A stretch of 64,000 nucleotides of DNA from assembly GCA_017546705.1 (NCBI GenBank), contig JAFYSB010000005.1, positions 26,799-90,798 on the forward strand, given 5' to 3'. The stretch comes from Paludibacteraceae bacterium. GTDB taxonomy: Bacteria > Bacteroidota > Bacteroidia > Bacteroidales > Paludibacteraceae. How positions within the stretch are numbered: position 1 is the first letter of the stretch; the number at the start of each line of letters is the position of its first letter. Both the position numbers and the translations under genes were made by a program. The notes below the pieces were generated by a model. The model searched no databases. It saw nothing but the letters and a program-made list of their open reading frames with translations, and had not been told where the DNA came from. Shown one piece after another: positions 34,873 to 44,402 of the stretch.

Positions 34873-36195
34873 ATGATAAAAACATACAACTCATTTATTA
34901 TATTTTTAGGAGCTTGGTTTGGACTTAGCCCCCTACATTTGTATGCAAAACCTAAAAACAACATTCCTGACTCACTGCAAGTTCTTCGTATTAAAGTAGG
35001 TGAAGTGGCCTTTGACATGCAAAGAGTAGAGGGTGGTTTATTTATTATGGGTGGCACCCCTGAGCAACATAACGAAGTGATTTCTACCGATTTACCTACT
35101 CATACTGTTTCCTTGCACACATACTATATTGGCACTACAGAAGTAACACAAGACCTATGGCAAGCTATCATGCCAGAGTGGTACATAAGCGATGAGTGGA
35201 ATATCCCTAATCAACCTATTACAGATGTCAATTGGTATGATTGCCAAGAGTTTATACGTCGATTGAATAATATCACGGGCTTGCCTTTCCGTTTGCCGAC
35301 AGAAGCAGAATGGGAGTTTGCAGCACGCGGGGGAAATGTTAGTAGGGGCTATCGTTTTGCGGGTGGAAACAAAATAGAAGATGTAAGTTGGGGATTGAGC
35401 AATGCTGGTTTTAGGAAACATAATGTGGGTGAAAGAAAGCCAAATGAACTAGGATTGTACGATATGACCGGCAATGTAAGTGAATGGTGTTCAGACTGGT
35501 ATGGGATGTACCATCTCGGTACAGAGCCCAATCCACAAGGAGCAAAGGAAGGCGAACTGAAAGTAGTTCGGGGCGGAAGTTTTGATAATTGCAAAGATAA
35601 TAGCTACCTCTCTCGCAGAGAATATTACAATCCAAACGAAGCCATGAACTATTGTGGTTTTCGATTGGCATTAACGTTACCAAATGAGCAATCTAAACAA
35701 GTAGCCAAAGAGCCAACAATTACGAAAAAACTGAAAATCAACAATTTGCGTATTCGTTTTCGTCTTGTTGCAGGAGAAATACCTTTTTATATTTCGGAAG
35801 AACCAATCAATCAGCGTGTTTGGCAAAAAGTTAACGGCTTGCCATTAGATGAAGCATGGTCGAAAGTTGTGGTAGATAAGACGAATAACGAATGGAATGA
35901 GTTTTTAGAACGATGCCGTAGAATGAGTGGCAATGAAGTTTGTTTTGCAAAAGAAGTAGAAGTGAATCAAGCAATAATGATGGGTGTGACACAGGAACCT
36001 AAATTGAACGCGAAAAGACAAAAGCGTTGGGAAAAAGACACTCGAAGCATTCAGCGTCACCGCCGAAGAGGAGAAAAAGCACAAAAATGGGCAGACTTGG
36101 TTGGAGTTAAGATAAAAACTATAGATGATCCAACACTACAAATCTATACCAATCAAGACAAAGATCCAAATCCTAGATGGCTAGTGATAAGGTAA
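34873..36195 (+). CDS. SUMF1/formylglycine-generating-type (FGE-sulfatase domain) exported protein
   Basis: 440 residues with a signal peptide (to about residue 25). The SUMF1/EgtB/PvdO fold spans about 45-275: RVEGGLFIMGG, YYIGTTEVTQDLWQAIM, PITDVNWYDCQEF, RLPTEAEWEFAARGG, GNVSEWCSDW, VRGGSFDNCKD and NYCGFRLAL. The C-terminal 160 residues (about 290-440) look like a partial second copy (FYISEEPINQRVWQKVNG) ending in a basic tail. In Bacteroidota such proteins include GldK/GldJ-like gliding/T9SS components, but length and tail do not let me assign it. Catalytic formylglycine activity is doubtful. Confidence 0.82.
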   Translation: MIKTYNSFIIFLGAWFGLSPLHLYAKPKNNIPDSLQVLRIKVGEVAFDMQRVEGGLFIMGGTPEQHNEVISTDLPTHTVSLHTYYIGTTEVTQDLWQAIMPEWYISDEWNIPNQPITDVNWYDCQEFIRRLNNITGLPFRLPTEAEWEFAARGGNVSRGYRFAGGNKIEDVSWGLSNAGFRKHNVGERKPNELGLYDMTGNVSEWCSDWYGMYHLGTEPNPQGAKEGELKVVRGGSFDNCKDNSYLSRREYYNPNEAMNYCGFRLALTLPNEQSKQVAKEPTITKKLKINNLRIRFRLVAGEIPFYISEEPINQRVWQKVNGLPLDEAWSKVVVDKTNNEWNEFLERCRRMSGNEVCFAKEVEVNQAIMMGVTQEPKLNAKRQKRWEKDTRSIQRHRRRGEKAQKWADLVGVKIKTIDDPTLQIYTNQDKDPNPRWLVIR

Positions 36196-36251
36196 GAAAA
36201 TAAGACTATTCAAGTATTTTGTGAAAAATGGTAAAGAAAAACAAGTTTTTC

Positions 36252-36282
36252 TTGCATTTTCACATTTTTTTTTGTACCTTTG
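36252..36282 (+). promoter_or_regulatory. mre operon promoter
   Basis: TTG 36252-36254, 20 bases, TACCTTTG 36275-36282. The leader to mreB is about 62 nt. Confidence 0.78.
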
Positions 36283-36349
36283 CACGATTTTGGAGATTTT
36301 GAGCAAAAAGTTCGAAAATTATAACACCTAAATATATTAATAAAGAAAC

Positions 36350-37369
36350 ATGGGACTATTTTCGTTTACGCAAGAGATTGCTATCGATCTCGGAACAGCT
36401 AACACCATCATCATTTGTGATGACAAAGTGGTGGTAGATGAGCCATCTGTAGTAGCTATCAGCGCTGCTGATCGTAAGATGGTGGCAGTAGGTCGTAAGG
36501 CACAACAAATGATTGGTAAGGGTGGTACGCTGATTAATACCGTTCGCCCACTCCGTGATGGTGTGATTGCAGACTTCTATGCCTGCGAGATGATGATTCG
36601 CGGAATGATTAAGATGATTCCAAAGCAAAACAAGTTATTTACTCCTAACATTCGCATGGTAGTATGCATCCCTTCGGGTAGTACTGAAGTTGAGATTCGT
36701 GCGGTACGCGATAGTAGTGAACACGCAGGCGGACGCGATGTTTATATGATCTATGAGCCAATGGCAGCAGCAATAGGTATGGGTATTGATGTGGAAAGTC
36801 CAGAGGGTTGCATGGTCGTAGATATAGGTGGTGGTACCACTGAGATTGCTGTGATTTCACTCGGCGGAATCGTAGCAAACAAATCTATTAAGGTGGCTGG
36901 TGATGACTTAAATGCGGATATTGTGGAGTATATGGGGCGTATGCACAACTTGCGTATTGACGAGCCTACTGCAGAGCGCATCAAGATGAAAGTAGGTAGT
37001 GCTCTGCCAGAATTAGAGGACGCTCCAGAGGATTATATGGTAATTGGTCCAAACAAAGTGACTGCATTACCGATGCAAGTGCCTGTAAGTTATCAGGAGA
37101 TTGCACACTGCTTAGAGAAGAGCATTGCGAAGATAGAAAACGCTATTCTTCAAGCATTAGAAGCTACTCCGCCAGAGTTGTACGCCGATATTGTGAAGCG
37201 CGGAATCTACTTGACTGGTGGTGGTGCACAGTTGCACGGACTGAGCAAGCGCTTGACAGATAAGATTACTATTCCTTTCCACGTTGCAGAGGATCCATTG
37301 CACGCTGTGGCTCGTGGAACAGGAGTGGCACTGAAGAATGTGAACAATTTTGGCTTCTTGATTCGATAA
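36350..37369 (+). CDS. mreB: Rod-shape-determining protein MreB
   Basis: 339 residues. A bacterial actin that organises the elongasome under the inner membrane. Phosphate-1 loop IAIDLGTANTIII, phosphate-2 VVDIGGGTTEIAVIS and adenosine loop LTGGGAQLHGL are all present. Length is standard. First gene of mreB-mreC-mreD-PBP2-rodA; mreC begins on the base after its stop. Confidence 0.98.
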   Translation: MGLFSFTQEIAIDLGTANTIIICDDKVVVDEPSVVAISAADRKMVAVGRKAQQMIGKGGTLINTVRPLRDGVIADFYACEMMIRGMIKMIPKQNKLFTPNIRMVVCIPSGSTEVEIRAVRDSSEHAGGRDVYMIYEPMAAAIGMGIDVESPEGCMVVDIGGGTTEIAVISLGGIVANKSIKVAGDDLNADIVEYMGRMHNLRIDEPTAERIKMKVGSALPELEDAPEDYMVIGPNKVTALPMQVPVSYQEIAHCLEKSIAKIENAILQALEATPPELYADIVKRGIYLTGGGAQLHGLSKRLTDKITIPFHVAEDPLHAVARGTGVALKNVNNFGFLIR

Positions 37370-38203
37370 ATGCGAAACTTGATACAGTTTTTACTACGCT
37401 ATAGCAACTTCCTAATATTCTTGATATTGGAAGTTGTTGCGTTTATACTGATATGCACCTGTAATGAATATCAGCAGAGTGCTGCATGGTCAGGCGCAAA
37501 TCGAATGGTGGCAGGAATAAACAATATCAAGACTAATGTAGCGGAGTATTTTGGTCTACGTGCTATTAATACAGAATTAGCAGAAGAGAATGCTCGTCTA
37601 AAAGCCGAGTTAATGTTGCTAGCTAATAATGTAGAGGTTGCAACCGAACGTGATAGTGGGTATGTGTATAGTCATCTAGACTGGGAATATATACCCGCCA
37701 AAGTAATTGGGACAAGCATAAACAAACAGCATAACTATTTGACAATCAACAAAGGATTGCGCGATAGCATAAAGGTAGATATGGGTGTAATAGGCGCTAA
37801 TGGTGTAGTAGGAATAGTGAGTGCTGTAGGTGAAAAATATGCATTGGTAGTACCAGTTATCCACACAAAAATCAGCATTAGTAGTCGTTTGAAAAGCAAT
37901 GGTCAAATAGGCGGAACAGCATGGAATGGTCGAAATTATAGGTTTGTTAACTTGACCGAGATGGCACGGCATGTGGTAGTGAATCAAGGAGATACAGTAG
38001 TAACAAGTGGCTTAACAAACGTCTTTCCAGAAGGCGTAATGGTGGGCGTTGTTACTGAAACGAAATTAGGATTAGGCGATAATTACCATCAAACTACAGT
38101 AGAATTGAGTACCGATTACAAGGCTCTAAAATACGTACAAGTACTACGCAATAAAAACGATAATATGACCGATAAAATCGGAAAAAAGAATGGAATGGAT
38201 TAA
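37370..38203 (+). CDS. mreC: Rod-shape-determining protein MreC
   Basis: 277 residues. One N-terminal membrane helix (about 10-28), a coiled coil (about 55-85: TELAEENARLKAELMLLANN), then the periplasmic beta domains (VGIVSAVGEKYALVVPVIH, VVNQGDTVVTSGL). It links MreB to PBP2. Start ATG is immediately after the mreB stop; the end overlaps mreD by 14 bases. Confidence 0.95.
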   Translation: MRNLIQFLLRYSNFLIFLILEVVAFILICTCNEYQQSAAWSGANRMVAGINNIKTNVAEYFGLRAINTELAEENARLKAELMLLANNVEVATERDSGYVYSHLDWEYIPAKVIGTSINKQHNYLTINKGLRDSIKVDMGVIGANGVVGIVSAVGEKYALVVPVIHTKISISSRLKSNGQIGGTAWNGRNYRFVNLTEMARHVVVNQGDTVVTSGLTNVFPEGVMVGVVTETKLGLGDNYHQTTVELSTDYKALKYVQVLRNKNDNMTDKIGKKNGMD

Positions 38204-38681
38204 GCAAATAGTACAAGCGTTGGTGATAGTGCTGCTGCAAGTACTATTGTTTGATCACCTACAGATTGCTGGCTGGGGATTTCCAATGGTATATGTATTG
38301 ATACTGATGAATCTGCCCGTACAAATACCACGCTGGTTAGAAATGTTCATAGGTGCAGCCGTGGGCTTGATATTTGATATATGGAGCAGCTCATTAGGCG
38401 TGAATATGGCTGCATGTATAGCATTTAGCTTCTTACGCCCAATATTACTGGGATATGTGTTGCAGGATGTGGAACGGGTAAAAGGTGAAGTTTGCAGCTT
38501 AAGTATCGGCAGAATTGACTATGTAAAATGCTTGGTATTCCTAGTAGTGATACATCACCTAATGGTGTTTGCTTTAGAGGCATGGAGCTGGCATAACTGG
38601 TGGATAGTTCTACTACAAACATTGCTTAGCAGCGTGCTGACTATTTTGATTATCATGGGATATGATATCTTTAAGCAATGA
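38190..38681 (+). CDS. mreD: Rod-shape-determining protein MreD
   Basis: 163 residues, almost wholly membrane-embedded with about five helices (QALVIVLLQVLLFDHLQIAG, MFIGAAVGLIFDIWSSSLG). It works with MreC in the elongasome. Identification rests on topology and position between mreC and the PBP2 gene. It overlaps both neighbours (14 and 4 bases). Confidence 0.9.
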   Translation: MEWIKQIVQALVIVLLQVLLFDHLQIAGWGFPMVYVLILMNLPVQIPRWLEMFIGAAVGLIFDIWSSSLGVNMAACIAFSFLRPILLGYVLQDVERVKGEVCSLSIGRIDYVKCLVFLVVIHHLMVFALEAWSWHNWWIVLLQTLLSSVLTILIIMGYDIFKQ

Positions 38682-40519
38682 TTAATGACCCTAATTATAA
38701 TCGGCGGTATGTGATAGCGGGCATTGCAGTATTGGTAGTGCTCACATATATTATACGATTGTTCATCTTGCAGGTCATTGACCAATCTACTCAAGGAAAG
38801 GCCGAAACCAACGCGCAGTTGCGACAGACTATTTATCCTTCACGCGGACTTATCTACGACAGAAATGGCGAGTTGCTGGTGGCAAATCAGCCTATCTACG
38901 AGGTGACCATGATTGTCAGAGAGATGCAAAATAGCGCTTTTGATACGCTGAGTTTTTGCGAGAAGTTGAGAATTACCACTATTGAGTTTGAAGAGCGCAT
39001 GCAGAACATGATGAATTCTCGTAAGAATCGCGGATTCTCACGTTATTCTCCACAAGTCTTTATGGATCAGCTACGTCAAGAGGAAGTGGCTGCATTGCAA
39101 CAAGAGTTGTATAAGTACGCAGGTGTAGATATACGTTGTAGGACTTTGCGCGATTATATGTATCCGATTGCTTCTCATGTACTGGGAAGTGTGGGAGAAG
39201 TGAACCAGCGGGATTTGGAAAGGAATTCCTATTATAGCGCAGGAGACTATTCAGGACGGGATGGAATCGAGCGAACGTATGAACAAGAACTTCGCGGAGA
39301 AAAAGGAGTGAAAATATTAATGCGTGACTCGCGCGGACGTATTCAGGGCCCCTATCAGGAGGGGAAATTAGATAGAGATGCTGTGACTGGTAATGATTTG
39401 CATTTGGGTCTAGATATCCAAACGCAGTTGTTGGCAGAACGATTGATGCAGGGCAAAGTAGGTAGCGTAGTGGCTATAGAACCACAAACGGGCGAAGTGT
39501 TGGCGCTAGTGAGTGCTCCAAACTGGGATCCTCGTACATTGGTAGGTCAAGAACGTTCGAAGAACTACCAAGCGCTACTGAGAGACGCACACAAACCGCT
39601 AATAAATAGAGCTACCCAAGCGCAATATGCACCTGGTTCGACCTTTAAGATATTGCAAGCATTGGTGGGATTACAGGAAGGAGTAATCACTACCAAAACG
39701 CAATATGCATGCAATGGGCAAACTTCATATCCAATCAAATGTACGCACGATCATGGGAGTCCTGTGGATTTGGAGGAAGGTATAGAGCAGAGTTGCAATC
39801 CCTATTTTTGGGCCATGTATAAAGACTTGCTCCAGCAAGATGGGTATAGCGATGATAACGCCGAATTTAAGGGACATTATCAAACATGGCGTGATCATGT
39901 GATGAGTTTTGGACTGGGTAAGAAGTTTGAAGATACCGATATTAGCGAACAGGCGAAGGGAGCTGTTCCATCAGTTGTATTGTACGATAAATTGTATGGA
40001 AAGAGGGGGTGGAAAGCAATCACCATTCGCTCACTTTCGATTGGACAAGGAGAGATATTGGTGACACCGCTTCAATTAGCCAATCAGACGGCTGCTATAG
40101 CAAATAAGGGATACTATATTACTCCTCACTTGAACAGAAATGACTCGATGAAATTGAGGATTCATCACACTTCGATAGATGCGAAACATTTTGACGTAGT
40201 ACATCGAGGTATGGCGCGTGTGATGACCGAAGGTACGGGTAAGTGGTATAACGTGCCAGAATTGCAGATTTGTGGAAAGACTGGTACGGTGCAGAACCCT
40301 CATGGAGAAGATCATGCATTGTTTATCGGTTTTGCGCCACAGGATAATCCGCAGATAGCGATAGCGGTTGCTGTAGAGAATGCAGGTTTTGGTTCCACGT
40401 GGGCATGCCCAATAGCTACACTGTTGATGGAACAGTATTTGACCGGTGAAATCAAGCGAAATTGGCTATATGACCGCATGGTAAATGCGAATTTGATAGA
40501 TAAAGCAGATGAGGAATAA
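38678..40519 (+). CDS. mrdA: Penicillin-binding protein 2 (elongasome transpeptidase)
   Basis: 613 residues. A membrane helix at about 12-32, a pedestal domain, then the transpeptidase with STFK (S321-K324), SCN (372-374) and KTGT (about 534). It cross-links new peptidoglycan with the RodA polymerase. It starts in the mreD stop (ATGA) and its end overlaps rodA by 11 bases, so stoichiometry is likely fixed by translational coupling. Confidence 0.96.
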   Translation: MINDPNYNRRYVIAGIAVLVVLTYIIRLFILQVIDQSTQGKAETNAQLRQTIYPSRGLIYDRNGELLVANQPIYEVTMIVREMQNSAFDTLSFCEKLRITTIEFEERMQNMMNSRKNRGFSRYSPQVFMDQLRQEEVAALQQELYKYAGVDIRCRTLRDYMYPIASHVLGSVGEVNQRDLERNSYYSAGDYSGRDGIERTYEQELRGEKGVKILMRDSRGRIQGPYQEGKLDRDAVTGNDLHLGLDIQTQLLAERLMQGKVGSVVAIEPQTGEVLALVSAPNWDPRTLVGQERSKNYQALLRDAHKPLINRATQAQYAPGSTFKILQALVGLQEGVITTKTQYACNGQTSYPIKCTHDHGSPVDLEEGIEQSCNPYFWAMYKDLLQQDGYSDDNAEFKGHYQTWRDHVMSFGLGKKFEDTDISEQAKGAVPSVVLYDKLYGKRGWKAITIRSLSIGQGEILVTPLQLANQTAAIANKGYYITPHLNRNDSMKLRIHHTSIDAKHFDVVHRGMARVMTEGTGKWYNVPELQICGKTGTVQNPHGEDHALFIGFAPQDNPQIAIAVAVENAGFGSTWACPIATLLMEQYLTGEIKRNWLYDRMVNANLIDKADEE

Positions 40520-41969
40520 CAGAAGTATCATATCGGGTATTGACTGGTGGACAATAGGATTGTTCCTCGTGATTGCACTGTTTGGTTGGCTGAATATTTA
40601 TGGTTCGAGTTATTCGTTTGATCAAACGAATATCTGGGACTTCTCCAACCGTGCAGGAAAGCAGTTGGTTTGGCTGGCGACTGCCGTTGTGATGGGAGGA
40701 ATCATAATGATGATAGAGGAGAAGGCTTATGATGTGTTGGGATATATCTTCTATGGAGTGATGATTTTGCTATTGATCGCTACACCTATTTTTGCAAGGG
40801 ATATCAAGGGTTCATTGTCCTGGTTGACGATAGGTCCGATTAGTTTGCAACCCGCTGAGTTCGCCAAATGTTTCACAGCGATAGCAATAGCCAAATATAT
40901 GAGTAGATATGGATATAAAGTGCGAGATTTGCGCGATTTGACCGTACCTTTTTTACTGATGGGAGTACCGATGTTGATCATTATGGTAGCACAGCGTGAG
41001 ACCGGTTCGGCACTAGTATTTATCTCTTTTTTGTTGGCTTTTTATCGCCAAGGTATGACGGGATATGTATTAAGTTGGGGAGTTGCGAGTATATTACTCT
41101 TTATATTAGTGATTCGTTTTGGCGAGATGGCATTACTTTTTGGAACGGGTAATCTGGGAATATTGATAAGCACAACAGTAATCCATATGATAGTGCTGGG
41201 ATTGCTGATTGCTAAGGAAAAAGAGTTGCATTCTGGCATTATTATGGCTCTAGGCGTAGTGGCTTGCTATGGAATAGGATTGCTGGTAAATATATGGATA
41301 GCGGTTAACTTTAATTATATAGCGATCGCTAGTTTGGCATTTGTAGCTATTTATTTATTGCTACAAGCACTGAAACAACGCAAGAGCAGTATGGGATGGA
41401 TAGTGGGTTTTGTGTTGGTTTCTACCCTACTATGCCAAGGTTGTGACTTTGCGTTCCACAAGATATTGCAGCCACACCAGCGTATCCGTATTGAGGTTTT
41501 GCTAGGAATGAAAGATGACCCTCACGGAGCGGGATATAATGTGAATCAATCGTTGATTGCGATAGGTTCGGGTCAAACTACGGGTAAAGGATTTTTGCAA
41601 GGAACACAAACCAAACTTAAGTTCGTACCAGAGCAAGATACCGACTTTATCTTCTGTACGGTGGGAGAAGAATGGGGATTTCTGGGGTCGGCAGGCTTGT
41701 TATTATTGTATTTAGCATTGATATTACGAATCATATATATTGCAGAAAGACAGCGTGATAAGTTCAGTATGATATATGCATATTGCGTGGCGGGTATATT
41801 ATTGTTCCACGTGACTATTAATATAGGTATGGTGTTAGGACTGCTGCCTGTGATTGGTATTCCGTTGCCATTCTTTAGTTATGGTGGTTCGTCGTTGTGG
41901 GGATTTACGATATTGCTGGCGATTATGCTAAGACTGGATGCAGCGCGTGTGAATAAGATGCAAGGATAG
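40509..41969 (+). CDS. rodA: Peptidoglycan polymerase RodA (SEDS family)
   Basis: 486 residues, longer than proteobacterial RodA (about 370). The additional helices at about 200-310 lengthen the middle, as is common in Bacteroidota. SEDS signatures: LQPAEFAKCFTAIAIA, FVPEQDTDFIFCTVGEEWGF, and FFSYGGSSLWGFTILLAIML at the end. It polymerises glycan strands from lipid II with PBP2. The gene contains an imperfect parS-like word (41803-41818), judged fortuitous. Confidence 0.95.
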   Translation: MRNNRSIISGIDWWTIGLFLVIALFGWLNIYGSSYSFDQTNIWDFSNRAGKQLVWLATAVVMGGIIMMIEEKAYDVLGYIFYGVMILLLIATPIFARDIKGSLSWLTIGPISLQPAEFAKCFTAIAIAKYMSRYGYKVRDLRDLTVPFLLMGVPMLIIMVAQRETGSALVFISFLLAFYRQGMTGYVLSWGVASILLFILVIRFGEMALLFGTGNLGILISTTVIHMIVLGLLIAKEKELHSGIIMALGVVACYGIGLLVNIWIAVNFNYIAIASLAFVAIYLLLQALKQRKSSMGWIVGFVLVSTLLCQGCDFAFHKILQPHQRIRIEVLLGMKDDPHGAGYNVNQSLIAIGSGQTTGKGFLQGTQTKLKFVPEQDTDFIFCTVGEEWGFLGSAGLLLLYLALILRIIYIAERQRDKFSMIYAYCVAGILLFHVTINIGMVLGLLPVIGIPLPFFSYGGSSLWGFTILLAIMLRLDAARVNKMQG

Positions 41970-41971
41970 AG

Positions 41972-42415
41972 ATGGCAGAGCATAATATCATAGGGCAGAA
42001 GGGTGAGGAGATCGCTTGCGAAACGATGCGCAAGAAGGGATTTCGTGTGGTGGATACCAACTGGAAGTTCGGGCATTTGGAGATGGATGTGATAGCTGTG
42101 AGCAAGAAGGAGATTGTTTTTGTGGAAGTAAAGACACGTACAAGTTCTTTTGGAAGTAAACGACCAGAGGAGTTTGTAGATGAATTGAAGCGGAGAAGGA
42201 TGGCTGCAGCAGCGAATGCGTATATCAAGTTTCATAAGATAGAGTTGGTTCCGAGATTTGATATTATCGGTATTACGATGGAACCTAATACATATGAAGT
42301 GAAAGAATTGACGCATTTAGAGGATGCTTTTTTGCCTCCACTACGAACGATTGGGAAGAGTAGTTTTAGCGGACAAGGCAGATGGAAGCATAGAAATAGA
42401 GTAATTGGCAGATAA
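41972..42415 (+). CDS. yraN: YraN/UPF0102 family nuclease-fold protein
   Basis: 147 residues. Restriction-endonuclease-like fold: GQKGEEIACETMRKKGFRVV, then the catalytic-type pattern LEMDVIAVSKKEIVFVEVKT (D and ExK). The cellular role is unsettled; relatives are linked to DNA processing. It starts 2 bases after rodA. A C-terminal basic extension (GKSSFSGQGRWKHRNRVIGR) follows the core. Confidence 0.88.
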   Translation: MAEHNIIGQKGEEIACETMRKKGFRVVDTNWKFGHLEMDVIAVSKKEIVFVEVKTRTSSFGSKRPEEFVDELKRRRMAAAANAYIKFHKIELVPRFDIIGITMEPNTYEVKELTHLEDAFLPPLRTIGKSSFSGQGRWKHRNRVIGR

Positions 42416-42427
42416 GTGATTGATTAT

Positions 42428-44302
42428 ATGGAATTTAAGTACGATATTATTGTAGTAGGTGCGGGACACGCAGGCTGCGAGGCAGCCAGCGCTGCTGCTC
42501 GTATGGGTAGTAAGACGTTGCTCATCACGATGGATATGAATAAGATCGGTCAGATGAGTTGTAATCCTGCCGTAGGTGGAATAGCTAAAGGTCAGATAGT
42601 CAGAGAGATAGACGCAATGGGTGGACAAATGGGTGTTGTGACCGATAGAAGCGCTATACAATTTCGTATGCTCAATCGCAGCAAAGGTCCTGCCATGTGG
42701 AGTCCGCGCAGTCAAAGCGATAGAAAATGCTTTATTGAAGAGTGGGTGAAGATATTGACTACGACTCCAAACTTAGATATTTGGCAAGATACCGTCATGG
42801 AGTTAATTATTAAGGACGGTGCAGTTTGTGGAGTGAAGACATTGTTGGGTGTAGAAATGCAGGCGAAGGCGGTGATATTGACCAATGGTACATTCTTGAA
42901 TGGTCTATTGCACTTTGGTAAGACACAGATTGAAGGTGGGCGTATATCCGAGCCAAGTAGTTTTGGTATTACTGAGCAGTTGCGCCAATTAGGCTTTGCT
43001 ACGGATAGAATGAAGACAGGTACGCCAGCACGAGTGGATAAGAGAAGTATTGACTTTTCGCAATTGACGGAGCAGTTGGGAGATGAGGATAATCATCAAT
43101 TCTCGTATTTGGATACGGTACAGCGACAACTGAAGCAGATGAGTTGTTGGATTACCTATACCAACCAAGAGACGCATGAGGTATTGCGTAGTGGATTAGC
43201 TGACTCGCCATTGTATAACGGACAGATACAGAGTATAGGTCCACGATACTGCCCAAGTATAGAGACCAAGATTGTGACTTTTGCCGATAAGGACATGCAC
43301 CAATTGTTCTTAGAGCCAGAGGGTGTGGATTCGAACGAGTATTATATCAACGGTTTCTCCTCTAGCCTACCCTGGCAAATTCAGTGGCAAGCACTGAAGA
43401 CTGTGAAGGGTTTAGAGAACATAGTTCTCTATCGACCAGGATATGCCATAGAATATGATTTCTTTGACCCCACTCAACTGCTTCACACATTGGAAACAAA
43501 GAAGATCAAAAACCTCTTCTTTGCAGGTCAGATTAATGGTACTACTGGCTATGAAGAGGCTGCAGGACAAGGATTGGTGGCAGGTATTAATGCACATCAA
43601 AATATCACAGGTGGAGCACCATTCACCCTGGCAAGAGATGAGAGTTATATCGGCGTGCTGATTGATGATTTGGTAAATAAGGGAGTGGATGAGCCATACC
43701 GAATGTTTACTTCAAGAGCGGAGTATCGTATTCTGCTTCGCCAAGATAATGCCGATGCTCGACTGACAGAACGCAGCTATGAGTTTGGATTGGCAGATGA
43801 TTATCGATTGGGGTTGCTCAAGAGTAAACAGGAAGGGGAACTGGCATTAACAGAAATGCTGCGTACAACATCTGTAAAAGCCAAAGATATCAATGCTTAT
43901 TTGAACCAAATGGGCTATGGCGACTTGCAGCAGACTTGTAAATTGATAGATATAGTAGCTCGTCCTAATGTAACGATTATGGGATTGGCAGATGTTTTGC
44001 CTGAATTGAAAGAGAAGATAGAAACATTGGGCGCAAGACAAGAGGAGATTGTAGAGAGTACGGAAATCAATATCAAATACAAAGGATATATTGAGCGTGA
44101 GAAGTTGGCGGCAGATAAACTGAGAAGATTGGACAATATCCGCTTGCCAAAGGATTTTGATTACAATAGCGTGCAATCGCTCAGTACAGAAGCCAGACAA
44201 AAATTGATCCGTATTCAGCCCAACACGATTGGAGAAGCAAGCCGAATACCTGGTGTTAGCCCAAATGATGTGAGTGTGTTGCTGGTGCTGATGGGAAGAT
44301 AA
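42428..44302 (+). CDS. mnmG: tRNA uridine-5-carboxymethylaminomethyl modification enzyme MnmG
   Basis: 624 residues from the ATG at 42428; a GTG at 42416 is in frame but precedes the conserved N-terminus. FAD-binding GAGHAGCEAASAAARMG, the signature GGIAKGQIVREIDAMGG, GTFLNGLLHFG and a helical C-terminal domain. With MnmE it installs cmnm5 at U34 of tRNAs. The gene is often near the replication origin, which fits the parS just downstream. Its stop is followed by a heptad repeat. Confidence 0.97.
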   Translation: MEFKYDIIVVGAGHAGCEAASAAARMGSKTLLITMDMNKIGQMSCNPAVGGIAKGQIVREIDAMGGQMGVVTDRSAIQFRMLNRSKGPAMWSPRSQSDRKCFIEEWVKILTTTPNLDIWQDTVMELIIKDGAVCGVKTLLGVEMQAKAVILTNGTFLNGLLHFGKTQIEGGRISEPSSFGITEQLRQLGFATDRMKTGTPARVDKRSIDFSQLTEQLGDEDNHQFSYLDTVQRQLKQMSCWITYTNQETHEVLRSGLADSPLYNGQIQSIGPRYCPSIETKIVTFADKDMHQLFLEPEGVDSNEYYINGFSSSLPWQIQWQALKTVKGLENIVLYRPGYAIEYDFFDPTQLLHTLETKKIKNLFFAGQINGTTGYEEAAGQGLVAGINAHQNITGGAPFTLARDESYIGVLIDDLVNKGVDEPYRMFTSRAEYRILLRQDNADARLTERSYEFGLADDYRLGLLKSKQEGELALTEMLRTTSVKAKDINAYLNQMGYGDLQQTCKLIDIVARPNVTIMGLADVLPELKEKIETLGARQEEIVESTEINIKYKGYIEREKLAADKLRRLDNIRLPKDFDYNSVQSLSTEARQKLIRIQPNTIGEASRIPGVSPNDVSVLLVLMGR

Positions 44303-44304
44303 TG

Positions 44305-44332
44305 GTTTAGTGTTTAGAGTTTAGTGTTTAGT
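44305..44332. repeat. Heptad repeat GTTTAGT after mnmG
   Basis: Four consecutive 7-base units: GTTTAGT, GTTTAGA, GTTTAGT and GTTTAGT. The same heptad ends the FeoB-like gene at 7915. It abuts the parS site. Confidence 0.8.
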
Positions 44333-44336
44333 GAAT

Positions 44337-44352
44337 TGTTTCACGTGGAACA
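44337..44352. other. parS: parS centromere site
   Basis: TGTTTCACGTGGAACA matches the ParB/Spo0J site consensus TGTTNCACGTGNAACA at every defined base. It is intergenic, between mnmG and apt. parS sites cluster around the chromosomal origin. No parAB genes lie in the window. Confidence 0.88.
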
Positions 44353-44402
44353 TAAGACATTTTTGCTAAATATAGTAAGATAATTAATAATAAATAAAAG
44401 AT

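Noticed and set aside
37858-37866. DnaA-box words (TTATCCACA here; TGTGGATAA near 13569 and 14935)
   Set aside because: Single words scattered inside genes with no cluster, no AT-rich unwinding element and no dnaA or dnaN nearby, so no origin is called.
41803-41818. Second parS-like word TGTTCCACGTGACTAT inside rodA
   Set aside because: The right half fails (CTAT instead of AACA) and it lies in coding sequence; it is probably fortuitous.
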